A stretch of 64,000 nucleotides of DNA from Leptospira perdikensis. Its GTDB lineage: Bacteria; Spirochaetota; Leptospiria; Leptospirales; Leptospiraceae. The stretch is taken from NCBI RefSeq assembly GCF_004769575.1, contig NZ_RQGA01000019.1, forward strand, positions 92,695-156,694, in the 5' to 3' direction. Position 1 is the first letter of the stretch. Every line of letters starts with the position of its first letter. The notes beneath the pieces are model-generated. The model saw only the letters and a list, made by a program, of their open reading frames with translations. It made no database searches and had not been told where the DNA came from. The position numbers and the translations under genes are program-made. Positions 30,556 through 38,938 of the stretch are shown in pieces.

Positions 30556-30862
30556 GAAAAGGATCGGAAAGATGGGCTACTCTGGACAGTGGAACTGGAT
30601 GGTTAGATTTTGATGAATTTAATTCGATACACTTGTTTTTCGAGAAGTCTTCCTTTTTAAAGGGAGATTTGCTTCGGCATGGTTCTCTGTTCGTCATTAA
30701 CGAAAGTTGCTATCCATTGACGGTGACTTTCTTTGGAAACTGAATTACCTTTGCACGTGGCTTACTTTTGCATGTGAGGTTCGAAAGAAAGTCACTCACT
30801 TTGGAGTCTCACATTCTGATGAAATCCATGGACATTTTAACCCACTTGAAAAGGTAAGTGAG
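30556..30862. other. Gene-free stretch with hairpin and gene-like debris
   Basis: There is no intact gene between msrB and the leftward gene ending at 30863. Two open stretches look gene-like but have no start and are in different frames. One runs from the end of msrB to a stop at 30741-30743 (it contains DSGTGWLDFDEF and GDLLRHGSLFVINES). The other runs from about 30701 to a stop at 30872-30874 (it contains THFGVSHSDEIHGHFNPLEK). A single frameshifted, decayed gene would explain both, but no family was recognised. A long inverted repeat at 30723-30795 lies inside. Confidence 0.5.
30723..30795. repeat. Inverted repeat with 12-base arms
   Basis: GTGACTTTCTTT (30723-30734) is exactly complementary to AAAGAAAGTCAC (30784-30795), separated by 49 bases. 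The pairing extends with one mismatch to GGAA/TTCG. The loop contains two related segments, TTGCACGTGG and TTGCATGTGA. No T tract follows, so it is not an ordinary terminator. It could be a structured RNA, a protein-binding site, or a scar of a lost element. Confidence 0.6.
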
Positions 30863-31309
30863 TTACTCTTTTAGCCAGGAGACTTCTACGCATCCATCGG
30901 GCTTTCTGTTGTCGGAAACGACGGCTCGGTCTAATGCCACAGCCCCCAGGTTGACTCCAATACGAATTGCAATTCGTTTTGCTAGATGGGAGTATTGGTT
31001 TGCTTCGCAACGGTTTCCTAATCGCGATTCCAGTTTAGAAATTTGTAATAGGAGACCTGCGTTTCCTTCGGATTCTTTCATACCGATGGCATGTTTCAGC
31101 TGGATTGCTTTTTTTAAATCTTCTCTTGCTGAAAGGAGTTCGTTTGTCTCCATTTTTTGAATGGCTCTTTCTTCTAGATTTGCAATGACAGAGGGAATCC
31201 GGGACAACCTCGTGTTCTTAAGGATATCATCCGCCGAATCATCTAAAATAGGATTCGCATGCAAACCAAAGGATATGATGAATATTATAGCAATTTGGTA
31301 TTTGATCAT
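30863..31309 (-). CDS. Small exported protein of unknown function
   Basis: Not recognised. From the ATG at 31309 (AAGGCAG upstream) the product is about 148 residues with a clear signal peptide (MIKYQIAIIFIISFGLHA). The mature part is helical, with TPR-like spacing around ARSDL/AREDLKKAIQL and ESRLGNRCEANQYSHLAKRIA, and a hydrophobic GVNLGAVALDRAV stretch before the end. The frame is open further upstream to 31381, but that extension would bury the signal peptide. Its stop lies against the gene-free stretch to the left; rnpB starts about 100 bases to the right on the other strand. Confidence 0.65.
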   Translation of the reverse strand: MIKYQIAIIFIISFGLHANPILDDSADDILKNTRLSRIPSVIANLEERAIQKMETNELLSAREDLKKAIQLKHAIGMKESEGNAGLLLQISKLESRLGNRCEANQYSHLAKRIAIRIGVNLGAVALDRAVVSDNRKPDGCVEVSWLKE

Positions 31310-31414
31310 ACAATGACTGCCTTGCGGACTCCTTTCTTTATAAGGAATGCATAATTTGTGCCAATTGGATGAAATACTCATAGACGATTTCGATAGTGAC
31401 TTTCCAATGAAACT

Positions 31415-31763
31415 GACTCTGGCCGAGCGATCGCCTTTTTCCTTCCTTCAGGAAGGAAAGGGGAGGAAAGTCCGGACACTAGGGGACAATCGGACCGAGT
31501 AACACTTGGGCTTTTGGATTCCAGAAATGGGGTTCAGGGGACGGAAAGTGCAACAGAAAGGAAACCGCCTACTTTTGGTAGGTAAGGGTGAAATGGTGGG
31601 GTAAGAGCCCACCGCTCTATTTGTGAGAATAGAGGCTTGGTAAACCCTCCGATGTGCAATCTCAAGTAAACAACCGTTATGAGCATGTCCCGCCAGGTTG
31701 TGGGTAGAGAGCATCAGATAAATGATCGCATAGAACAGAATCCGGCTTACGGGCCAGAGTCAC
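31415..31763 (+). ncRNA. rnpB: RNase P RNA (bacterial class A)
   Basis: The catalytic RNA of RNase P. The 5' conserved block GAGGAAAGTCCGGACAC (around 31473) and the 3' block AGAACAGAATCCGGCTTAC (around 31733) are hallmark sequences of the P4/J3-4 core. The ends pair as helix P1: GACTCTGGCC (31415-31424) with GGCCAGAGTC (31752-31761). The length of about 349 nucleotides fits class A. P1 is followed by ACC and eight T, so P1 itself may serve as the termination hairpin. The 3' end overlaps the end of the convergent helicase gene. Confidence 0.95.
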
Positions 31764-33306
31764 CTTTTTTTAATATGGTCTGGATCACCTTTTCCTCGTC
31801 AGGTGGATAAAATACACAAACCAAAGTTCTAATTTTCAAAATTGTTTCTGCTAAACTTGTTCTTGTTTCTGCCTGATCCCAGTTTTCAAAACCAATGATA
31901 ATCCCGCAGGTTTCTTCCATTCCTGCAAATTCGTTACAAGAATAGTTCCGCATACCATTCTCATCAAAAAATTGTTTTAACCCATTCTGTATTACGGATT
32001 TTTCCGATCTGTATATCACAACAATTTCATCATTTTCTACTTCTAATACTTTTTTAGCATAACCATAACACCATCGGATTTGATCTGTTAGGTCTTCGTC
32101 TGTTTTTATAAACTGAATATCTGAGAGGTTACTCTGGATTGGGGACTCAGAAACATCGCCAAGGAGTGCGTTTGCAAAAGTAACTATTTCCGGAGAATTT
32201 CTAATGTTTCTTGTGATATCCCAGACGTGAATAGGAAGAGAATTCCAATAGGATAATAGATGGGATTCTATATATTTAAAACGTCGGGTAAAAAAAAGAA
32301 TCCAATGTTTACTTTCCCAGAAGAATTTAGATAAATACAAAAAAACTTCGTTGGATCGAGGATGAGTTAAACTATCGTCAATCCCATCTGCTATTAGTAT
32401 ATCAATATTGTTATGTTTGATTTCGTTGATTTCTGTGATGAGTTCGATATTTGTCCTTTCTGGAATATTTTCTAATTCTTCTTTCCAAATTTCGTAAAGT
32501 GCTTTCGCACCTTGCCACAATAATACTTTTTTACCAGCACGAGCATTTTGTAAGGCCAACTCTCCTGCAAGGATTGATTTCCCAGATCCGGTGCTTCCAA
32601 AAACAAGATTGTGCGGATGGCGGTTCATTCCTTCTACCAATTCGAATTGTTCTTTGGTAAAAAATAATAAATTCTCTTCTTCTTTTTCCTTCTGAGACCG
32701 AAAGGTTTGGAAAAAATTAAGATTCTTTTTTATGATTTCATGTGCTCTTGTCACCACCGTCTCAGGCAGTGGTTCTCTGTTGTATTGAAAAAAGATCGAT
32801 TCTAGAATGGAATTTAAATCAATTTCATCACTTACTTCTTTTCCACCAAACACATACAAATGCCTATCATTCGGTAAATGAAATTCCTTTCTTTCATTTT
32901 TTAAAAAGAAAACAGCACTATCATAGTAATCGAATGGAAATAAATCCTCTAATTGGTTGTGATTTTTAAAAAACTCTCGAATCAAATCTCTTTGTGTGAC
33001 CACTTGTTCGATGGGGCTTGAATAGGATTTACCTTCAACGGATTTCCAGTCTCTCTCTCGCACATTATAAAATTCCCATTGCCCTTTTCTTTGTCTCCAC
33101 CTCCCATTTTTTAATTCAATGGTGATCACACCAAACGGTGAGATCACAAGGAAATCAATTTCTCGCATGGGAACGTCAGGTGTGATGAGGGTAATGGAGT
33201 AATAGATATTACAAGGAATGTGAATTTCCTTGGAAAAACGGGTATAAAAATGCGATTCGAGCGAAATATCTTTAGCTTTTGTGCGAAACTGTTTTGGATA
33301 AATCAT
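31747..33306 (-). CDS. NERD-domain P-loop helicase-like protein
   Basis: A 519-residue protein with an N-terminal nuclease-related (NERD) domain (residues 20-140), whose core EIDFLVISPFGVITIELKN holds the D/E-x-K nuclease-like residues. A P-loop NTPase of the UvrD/DUF2075-like helicase group follows, with Walker A FGSTGSGKS (near residue 239) and Walker B-like DILIADGIDD. Similar NERD-helicase proteins occur in DNA repair or defence contexts; here it stands alone between rnpB and a lipoprotein gene. Its last codons, including the K-K-G-D-S-G-P tail, are antisense to the 3' end and terminator of rnpB. Confidence 0.82.
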   Translation of the reverse strand: MIYPKQFRTKAKDISLESHFYTRFSKEIHIPCNIYYSITLITPDVPMREIDFLVISPFGVITIELKNGRWRQRKGQWEFYNVRERDWKSVEGKSYSSPIEQVVTQRDLIREFFKNHNQLEDLFPFDYYDSAVFFLKNERKEFHLPNDRHLYVFGGKEVSDEIDLNSILESIFFQYNREPLPETVVTRAHEIIKKNLNFFQTFRSQKEKEEENLLFFTKEQFELVEGMNRHPHNLVFGSTGSGKSILAGELALQNARAGKKVLLWQGAKALYEIWKEELENIPERTNIELITEINEIKHNNIDILIADGIDDSLTHPRSNEVFLYLSKFFWESKHWILFFTRRFKYIESHLLSYWNSLPIHVWDITRNIRNSPEIVTFANALLGDVSESPIQSNLSDIQFIKTDEDLTDQIRWCYGYAKKVLEVENDEIVVIYRSEKSVIQNGLKQFFDENGMRNYSCNEFAGMEETCGIIIGFENWDQAETRTSLAETILKIRTLVCVFYPPDEEKVIQTILKKGDSGP

Positions 33307-33349
33307 TTTTTAGTTCTGCAAACTTACTACCAATGTTTCCATTGGTGAT

Positions 33350-33955
33350 ATGAAACTGATACCACCAACCGTAATTTTCTGCCTATTGTTTTGCGCCTGC
33401 GCGGGTGGGAATATTAAAATAAAGATAAAACCAGATCTCTCGGGAGATTTGGTTTTATATCAAAAAAGGATCACAAAAAAAAAGGGAGGCCTATTTTTTG
33501 GATCGGGACTTGTTCCGACGGGGGAACTTGAGATCAGTATCAAAGAACGAGCGTATCAATTTTCTAATTATACTCATATCCTACCACCAGGATTTCGTTT
33601 GATCGAATTCACTGAAGAGGGAGTGCGTGAAATTCAGTTGGTTGTTGATACAGGTAAAACCTCTCCTCTTTTGAAGGCCTTGGAAATCGATAAAGAAGAA
33701 ATAAATTCCATTCTAACAGAAGCAAAACTTCGGGATGATTTACTTCGATTCAACACTCTGGTTGAGTTCATTCAGTTTGAGGTCCAGTTTCCCTTTCCGA
33801 TCAAAAAGGTAAAGTTTGCAGATCCTAGGACTCCAGGAGAGTGGACTGCCAGATTAGATAGTAATGAAAAGATGATCGTAAACATTCCCTTACATTCGAT
33901 TTGGGCTAATGAACACCAACTAACAACGGTTCAAATATACCCTGATTCAAATTAG
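33350..33955 (+). CDS. Putative lipoprotein
   Basis: A 201-residue product with a lipoprotein signal peptide: a short basic start, hydrophobic core and lipobox-like LLFCACAGG (lipidated cysteine near residue 16 or 18, with spirochaete-like looseness). The mature protein begins with beta strands (GNIKIKIKPDLSGDLVLYQKRI), a pattern seen in LppM-like lipoproteins, and has a helical middle. Function unknown. It is divergent from the helicase gene, and its stop overlaps the stop of the convergent dehydrogenase gene (TTAG). Confidence 0.72.
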   Translation: MKLIPPTVIFCLLFCACAGGNIKIKIKPDLSGDLVLYQKRITKKKGGLFFGSGLVPTGELEISIKERAYQFSNYTHILPPGFRLIEFTEEGVREIQLVVDTGKTSPLLKALEIDKEEINSILTEAKLRDDLLRFNTLVEFIQFEVQFPFPIKKVKFADPRTPGEWTARLDSNEKMIVNIPLHSIWANEHQLTTVQIYPDSN

Positions 33956-34545
33956 GATTTGTGAAAGTATTTTGAGTTTAAATTGTTAACGATTTCTTTT
34001 AGGACCTTTCTTCTTTCATGAATGTCGGGAAGTATCTCTTTTAAATTCCTTCGCATTTCAAAAAGAGTTTCCAGTAATTCATGATCTTCTTTAGGCAGGA
34101 TCTCTTCAAAAAGTTTACGCAGTGTGGATGACATACCAGCAAACTTTCCATCCGTTGAAATCGCAAATTGTACAGGGCCTAAGTTAACAAGAGAGGCGGA
34201 ATAAAAATCACAATTCTTGGGATCATCAACCGAGTTCACCCAAGTTCCTTTTTCTTTTGCGATTTTTCGGAAATTTCGATTGGTGTCTGGATCACTTGTT
34301 GCCAAAAAAATAACGTCCCGGTGATTCAAATCTTCTTCTTTCACTGCACGTCTTTCTACAAGGATATCAGGATATTTTGCTAAAAAGGTATTCACTTCAT
34401 CGTTTAGATCAATAGATATCACTTGTATTTTAGCACCTGTAAATTCGAGGCCCACAAGTTTTTCCAAACAAGCATTCCCACCGCCAACGATGAGAATATT
34501 TCTATTCTCTAAGTTTAAAAAGATTGGATATTTTTTTAAACTCAT
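33952..34545 (-). CDS. Precorrin-2 dehydrogenase / sirohydrochlorin ferrochelatase
   Basis: A Met8p/CysG-N-like protein of 197 residues, which oxidises precorrin-2 with NAD+ and may insert iron to give siroheme. The N-terminal Rossmann motif LIVGGGNACLEKLVGLEFTGAKI and the conserved NSVDDPKNCDFYSASLV (with a central aspartate of the family) are clear, followed by a dimerisation helix LRKLFEEILP. It overlaps cobA by four bases. Siroheme made here is the cofactor for CysI, encoded about 3 kb away on the other strand. Confidence 0.9.
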   Translation of the reverse strand: MSLKKYPIFLNLENRNILIVGGGNACLEKLVGLEFTGAKIQVISIDLNDEVNTFLAKYPDILVERRAVKEEDLNHRDVIFLATSDPDTNRNFRKIAKEKGTWVNSVDDPKNCDFYSASLVNLGPVQFAISTDGKFAGMSSTLRKLFEEILPKEDHELLETLFEMRRNLKEILPDIHERRKVLKEIVNNLNSKYFHKS

Positions 34546-35327
34546 TTTGTAAGAAGACTGATTAGCGTAGATTTTTGGATTTTTTCACTACGATCAAGTA
34601 AGGGGCGGATCACTTCACCCACATAAAGAATTCCAGGACCAGAAGATTGTTTTTGAATTCCATCTAACATAGTTTCTGCGAGCGTAGACGTTGTATAAAT
34701 AGGATTCCCTCTTCCGACATTTTCTGCAAGGACTAGGGGAGTTGTCTCTTTGATACCTTTTTGAATTAAAATCTCAGCAAGTTCCTTTGTTTTTTTACTT
34801 CCCATTAAAATGACAATGGTTCCTAAAAAGTTTTCCATTCCGATCCAACTGCGTTCGTCTTCTAAAATGGTATGGCCATCGAGAATGATGATTTGTCTGG
34901 ATATCCCACGAACGGTAAGTGACACACCTAATTCAGCCACTCCCGTTGTCACGGAACTCACTCCGGGGACAACTTCAAAGGGAATTCCCTTTTTTTCTAG
35001 GCTTTCGATTTCTTCTGCAAGCCGTCCAAAAATAGAAGCATCTCCCCCCTTCAATCGAACCACTCGTTTTCCTTGGAGTGCAAGTTCGACAAGTAGGGAA
35101 TTGATCTCTGTTTGGGTGCGGGCGTGTTCCTCTGCCCTTTTCCCTACATAGAGGATCTGCGCTGTCTCTGGAAATAAGTCTAAAAATCCGGGATCAAGAA
35201 GTGCATCATAAAGAATGGCATCAGCAGATTCGATTCTAGTTCGGCCACGGAGGGTCAAAAGGTCAATGGGGCCTGGGCCGCCACTGACAAAACTCACAAA
35301 TCCATGTTCTGTCTTATTGGAGGACAT
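34542..35327 (-). CDS. cobA: Uroporphyrinogen-III C-methyltransferase
   Basis: SAM-dependent enzyme that methylates uroporphyrinogen III at C2 and C7 to precorrin-2, diverting the HemCD product into siroheme. The signature VSGGPGPIDLLTLRGRTRIESADAILYD is at the N-terminus, then VRLKGGDASIFGRLAEE, VPGVSSVTTGVAE and ILMGSKKT. Length 262 residues; the frame opens at 35348, but the ATG at 35327 (AAGG ten bases upstream) seems the better start. It forms a two-gene unit with the Met8-like dehydrogenase, divergent from cysJI. Confidence 0.93.
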   Translation of the reverse strand: MSSNKTEHGFVSFVSGGPGPIDLLTLRGRTRIESADAILYDALLDPGFLDLFPETAQILYVGKRAEEHARTQTEINSLLVELALQGKRVVRLKGGDASIFGRLAEEIESLEKKGIPFEVVPGVSSVTTGVAELGVSLTVRGISRQIIILDGHTILEDERSWIGMENFLGTIVILMGSKKTKELAEILIQKGIKETTPLVLAENVGRGNPIYTTSTLAETMLDGIQKQSSGPGILYVGEVIRPLLDRSEKIQKSTLISLLTK

Positions 35328-35492
35328 ATCTGTTATACCTTGCGACATTGTAGGAAATAGTCAAGTTATTGGCTAATAATTTCTACAAAATCTCCATTTT
35401 TTTGGTTTACTTGGGCTATATCTCTGGGGAAAGATTCAATTTATCAGACTTTTTGGATGTTTTACTGGAATCCAAATCAAATATAGGTTTTT

Positions 35493-37253
35493 ATGCTATC
35501 CGATGAGAAACGCAATCGATTTTTACAGTTACTGAAGGAATCCACAAAAGACGAATGGGTGTGGATGTCTGGATATTTGTCTGCTCTCACCCAGGCAAGT
35601 ATTGGAGGGAGCAGTGTAGATGTTTCCCTGACCCCACCCGTGAGCATTGATTCGGGTACAGACGGAAATTTAAAAACACAACCCATCCAGTGTAGTGTGG
35701 TGTATGGAACAGAAACCGGAAATTCCAAAAAACTGGGAACGGAACTTGTTAAGAAATTAAAGGAACTCGGAGTTTCTGCGAAATTAAAAAGTACAGATAC
35801 ATACAAAGCGAAAGACTTAAAAGAAGAAGAATATTTGTTTGTAGTGGTATCAACACATGGAGATGGAGAGCCACCACAAGCAGCCAAACCATTCATCCAA
35901 ATTTTGACAGAGTCAAAAGATTCATTATCCAAGGTTAAATTCGCAGTGCTGGGGTTAGGTGATACGAGTTATCCTTTATTTTGCCAAACCGGTGAAGATG
36001 TCGACTCGATGCTTGCAAAATTGGGTGCAGAACGAATCCAACCTCTTGGTAAATGTGACGTAGACTTTGAAGCAGTTGCTAAACCTTGGATGAGTGAACT
36101 CATCTCTAAACTCAATACACATTCAAAAACAGCCACTACACAAAGTGTCAAACCGACGCAAAGTCCCACAGCAAAACCGGCTTCCAGTGGTAAGGTGGTG
36201 TATGAAGGATCTGTTGTTACAAATATTGTTTTAAATGATGTTGGTGCTAGTAAATCAACGAGACATATCGAAATCAAAGCTGCAGGTAATATTGATTATT
36301 TACCTGGAGATAGTGCTGGTTTCCTTGCTTACAATCGTGATGATGAAGTGAATCGAATTCTATCTTTATTAAAAACAGATCGAGAATCTCGTGTTACCTA
36401 TAAAGGGGAAACATGGATGGCTTATGATTTGTTTCGTAAAAAAGTATCGGTTCGTTTTTTGCCCGATCGTGTGATTCAAAAATATGCTGCACTTGTTGGA
36501 AAAGAAATTCCTTCTGGTAAACTGGATTTGGATGTTTTACTCACTCTCCATCCATCGGAATCAAAATTAGAACTCCAAACACTTGTGGATGTTTTAGAAC
36601 CAATTGTTCCTAGATATTATTCTATCGCTTCTAGTCCTTCTGCACATGGAGAGGATGAAGTTCATCTCACTGTAGCAGAAGTGGAAATCGAAACATTTAC
36701 TGGTTTAAAAACTGGTTTTTGTTCTGGATTTTTGGCAGATTTAAAAGAGGGAGACGCAGTTCCTTTCTTTATCCAAAGAAATAATTCTTTTCGATTACCA
36801 AGTCCTGATACAGATATCATTATGATTGGGCCGGGCACTGGTATTGCTCCATTCCGCAGTTTTTTGTTTGAAAGAGAACAAACTTCTGGCAATGGAAGGA
36901 ATTGGTTATTTTTTGGTGAACGCAACTTTGTCTCCGATTTTTATTACCAAACAGAACTTTTGGAGCTAATGGATACCGGCGTATTGCATAAGTTAAACGC
37001 TGCTTTCTCCAGAGATACAAAACAAAAAGTATATGTGCAAGATCGTATGGGTGAAAATGCTGTAGAACTTTTGAAGTGGATTGAAAATGGAGCCGTGATT
37101 TATCTTTGCGGATCCAAAGACCCAATGAGTAAAGACGTAGACCGCAAACTCATTGAAATTCTTTCAGAAAGAACATTTGATACAGGAAAAGATGCTTCCG
37201 ATTATTTAAAAGAATTGGAAGAAGCCGGTCGCTACATTAAGGACGTTTACTGA
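35493..37253 (+). CDS. cysJ: Sulfite reductase flavoprotein subunit
   Basis: NADPH-dependent diflavin subunit that passes electrons to CysI. After a helical N-terminus (65 residues), a flavodoxin domain (residues 68-200, SVVYGTETGNSKKLG for FMN, VSTHGDGEPP, GLGDTSYPLFC) is followed by the FAD domain (residues 240-430, with RYYSIASSPS for FAD). The NADPH domain ends the protein (GPGTGIAPFRSF, then YLCGSKDPM). The length of 586 residues is close to the enterobacterial 599. It is seven bases upstream of cysI in one operon. Confidence 0.96.
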   Translation: MLSDEKRNRFLQLLKESTKDEWVWMSGYLSALTQASIGGSSVDVSLTPPVSIDSGTDGNLKTQPIQCSVVYGTETGNSKKLGTELVKKLKELGVSAKLKSTDTYKAKDLKEEEYLFVVVSTHGDGEPPQAAKPFIQILTESKDSLSKVKFAVLGLGDTSYPLFCQTGEDVDSMLAKLGAERIQPLGKCDVDFEAVAKPWMSELISKLNTHSKTATTQSVKPTQSPTAKPASSGKVVYEGSVVTNIVLNDVGASKSTRHIEIKAAGNIDYLPGDSAGFLAYNRDDEVNRILSLLKTDRESRVTYKGETWMAYDLFRKKVSVRFLPDRVIQKYAALVGKEIPSGKLDLDVLLTLHPSESKLELQTLVDVLEPIVPRYYSIASSPSAHGEDEVHLTVAEVEIETFTGLKTGFCSGFLADLKEGDAVPFFIQRNNSFRLPSPDTDIIMIGPGTGIAPFRSFLFEREQTSGNGRNWLFFGERNFVSDFYYQTELLELMDTGVLHKLNAAFSRDTKQKVYVQDRMGENAVELLKWIENGAVIYLCGSKDPMSKDVDRKLIEILSERTFDTGKDASDYLKELEEAGRYIKDVY

Positions 37254-37260
37254 GGTAATC

Positions 37261-38928
37261 ATGGCAGAACAAAAAAAAGAAACATTAGCAGAAAAAGTAA
37301 AACGCCTCAGTCGAGGACTTAGAGGATCACTCAGTGATAGTTTGAAAGATGAACATACAGGTTCTCTTCGTTCTGATGATCAATTGTTACTTAAGTTTCA
37401 CGGGATGTACCAACAAGATGATCGGGATCGTCGAGAAGAACGTGCGGCCAAAAAATTAGAACGTCTGTATTCATTTATGATTCGGTTACGAATTCCTGGT
37501 GGAATGATTGGGCCTGTTCACTGGGAAGCGTTACATAATGTTGCTGGTGAAAATTCTACTGGAACCATCAAAATCACCACTCGCCAAACGGTACAACTTC
37601 ATGGAATTCTAAAATCAAAAATCAAACCTACGATCAAAGCATTTGATTCTGTGTTTTTGGATTCTATTGCCGCTTGTGGAGACGTGAATCGTAACGTAAC
37701 TTGTACATCAAATCCTGCTACGAGTCCCTTACACAAAGAAGTGTTTGGATACGCAGGGGAGATTAGTCGTTCTCTTTTACCAAAAACAAGAGCCTATTAT
37801 GAGATTTGGCTCGATGAAAATCTTTTAGCAGAGAAAGAAGAACCAGAAGATCCTTTGTATAAAGATGTATACCTTCCACGTAAGTTTAAAATTGCGATTG
37901 CAATTCCGCCTTACAACGACGTGGATCTTTTTACGAACGACATTGGCCTCATTGCCATCATTGAAAATGGACAACTCCTTGGTTTTAATGTAGCCGTAGG
38001 TGGGGGACTTGGAACCACTCATGGAAATCCGGACACTTACCCACGTGTTGGAACGGTATTTGGTTTTATTCCTAAAAAAGATATCTTGAAAGTTGTTTAT
38101 GAAATTGTAACCGTTCAAAGAGATTTTGGAAACCGTGAAGATAGAAAACTTTCTCGTTTGAAATACACTTTGGATCGTCTTGGTGTTGAATTCTACAAAC
38201 GAGAAGTTGAGAAACGTGTTGGTATCAGTTTTGAACCGGCAAAAGATTATCAATTCACACAAAGGTCAGATGATTTTGGTTGGAAACAAGATGTGGCAGG
38301 TAACTGGCATTATACTGTGTTTGTGGAGAATGGTCGAGTTTGTGATGAACATGGTTATAATCTAAAAACAGCACTACTCGAAGTTTCTAAAACTAGAAGA
38401 GCCACTTTCCGTTTCACTTGTAACCAAAACCTTATCTTGTCTGATATTTTTCCAAAAGATAAAGACCTTATCGAGTCCATTCTCGTGAAGTTTGGGGTGC
38501 ATCGTAAAACAAGTGAGATCTCTCCAATTCGGAAGAACTCCATTGCATGTGTGGCATTGAATACTTGTTCGTTAGCTTTGGCAGAAGGACAAAGATACCT
38601 GCCAAGTCTTATCGACAAAATAGAACCTATCCTTGGAAAACATGGGCTCGCCGAAGAACCGGTTTCGATTCGAATGACTGGTTGTCCGAATGGTTGTGCA
38701 AGACCTTATATTTCAGAGATTGGCCTTGTTGGTACATCGTATGGAAAGTATAACCTACATTTGGGTGCTGATGCAGAAGGATATAGGCTGAATAGAAAGT
38801 ATAAAGATGACTTGGATGAGTCGGCGATTTTACTTGAGTTAGATGGACTCTTTGGAAGGTTCTCGAAAGAGAGAAATTCCAAAGAATCGTTTGGGGATTA
38901 TATCAATCGAATTGGAATCTTAAATTAA
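37261..38928 (+). CDS. cysI: Sulfite reductase hemoprotein subunit
   Basis: Reduces sulfite to sulfide with six electrons, using a [4Fe-4S] cluster bridged to siroheme. The cluster cysteines are in CVALNTC (about residues 429-435) and CPNGC (about 474-478), followed by ARPYISEIGLVG. The substrate-binding arginine and lysine region (TTRQTVQLHGI, CGDVNRNV) is present. Length 555 residues. The gene follows cysJ by seven bases, and its stop codon overlaps the stop of the convergent transporter gene within a long palindrome. Confidence 0.96.
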   Translation: MAEQKKETLAEKVKRLSRGLRGSLSDSLKDEHTGSLRSDDQLLLKFHGMYQQDDRDRREERAAKKLERLYSFMIRLRIPGGMIGPVHWEALHNVAGENSTGTIKITTRQTVQLHGILKSKIKPTIKAFDSVFLDSIAACGDVNRNVTCTSNPATSPLHKEVFGYAGEISRSLLPKTRAYYEIWLDENLLAEKEEPEDPLYKDVYLPRKFKIAIAIPPYNDVDLFTNDIGLIAIIENGQLLGFNVAVGGGLGTTHGNPDTYPRVGTVFGFIPKKDILKVVYEIVTVQRDFGNREDRKLSRLKYTLDRLGVEFYKREVEKRVGISFEPAKDYQFTQRSDDFGWKQDVAGNWHYTVFVENGRVCDEHGYNLKTALLEVSKTRRATFRFTCNQNLILSDIFPKDKDLIESILVKFGVHRKTSEISPIRKNSIACVALNTCSLALAEGQRYLPSLIDKIEPILGKHGLAEEPVSIRMTGCPNGCARPYISEIGLVGTSYGKYNLHLGADAEGYRLNRKYKDDLDESAILLELDGLFGRFSKERNSKESFGDYINRIGILN

Positions 38929-38938
38929 GATTCCAATT
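38910..38938. terminator. 29-base perfect palindrome over two stop codons
   Basis: The arms AATTGGAATCTTAA (38910-38923) and TTAAGATTCCAATT (38925-38938) are exactly complementary around a single A. The cysI stop (38926-38928) and the transporter stop (38925-38927) lie at its centre and overlap. As RNA on either strand it would form a stem of about 12 base pairs. It lacks a strong T tract, so it is a probable but weak bidirectional terminator or an RNA-stabilising hairpin. Confidence 0.6.

Noticed and set aside
30570..30620. DSGTGW segment after msrB as a second, broken msrB copy
   Set aside because: Only a six-residue likeness to the MsrB motif DSGSGW; the surrounding residues do not resemble MsrB.
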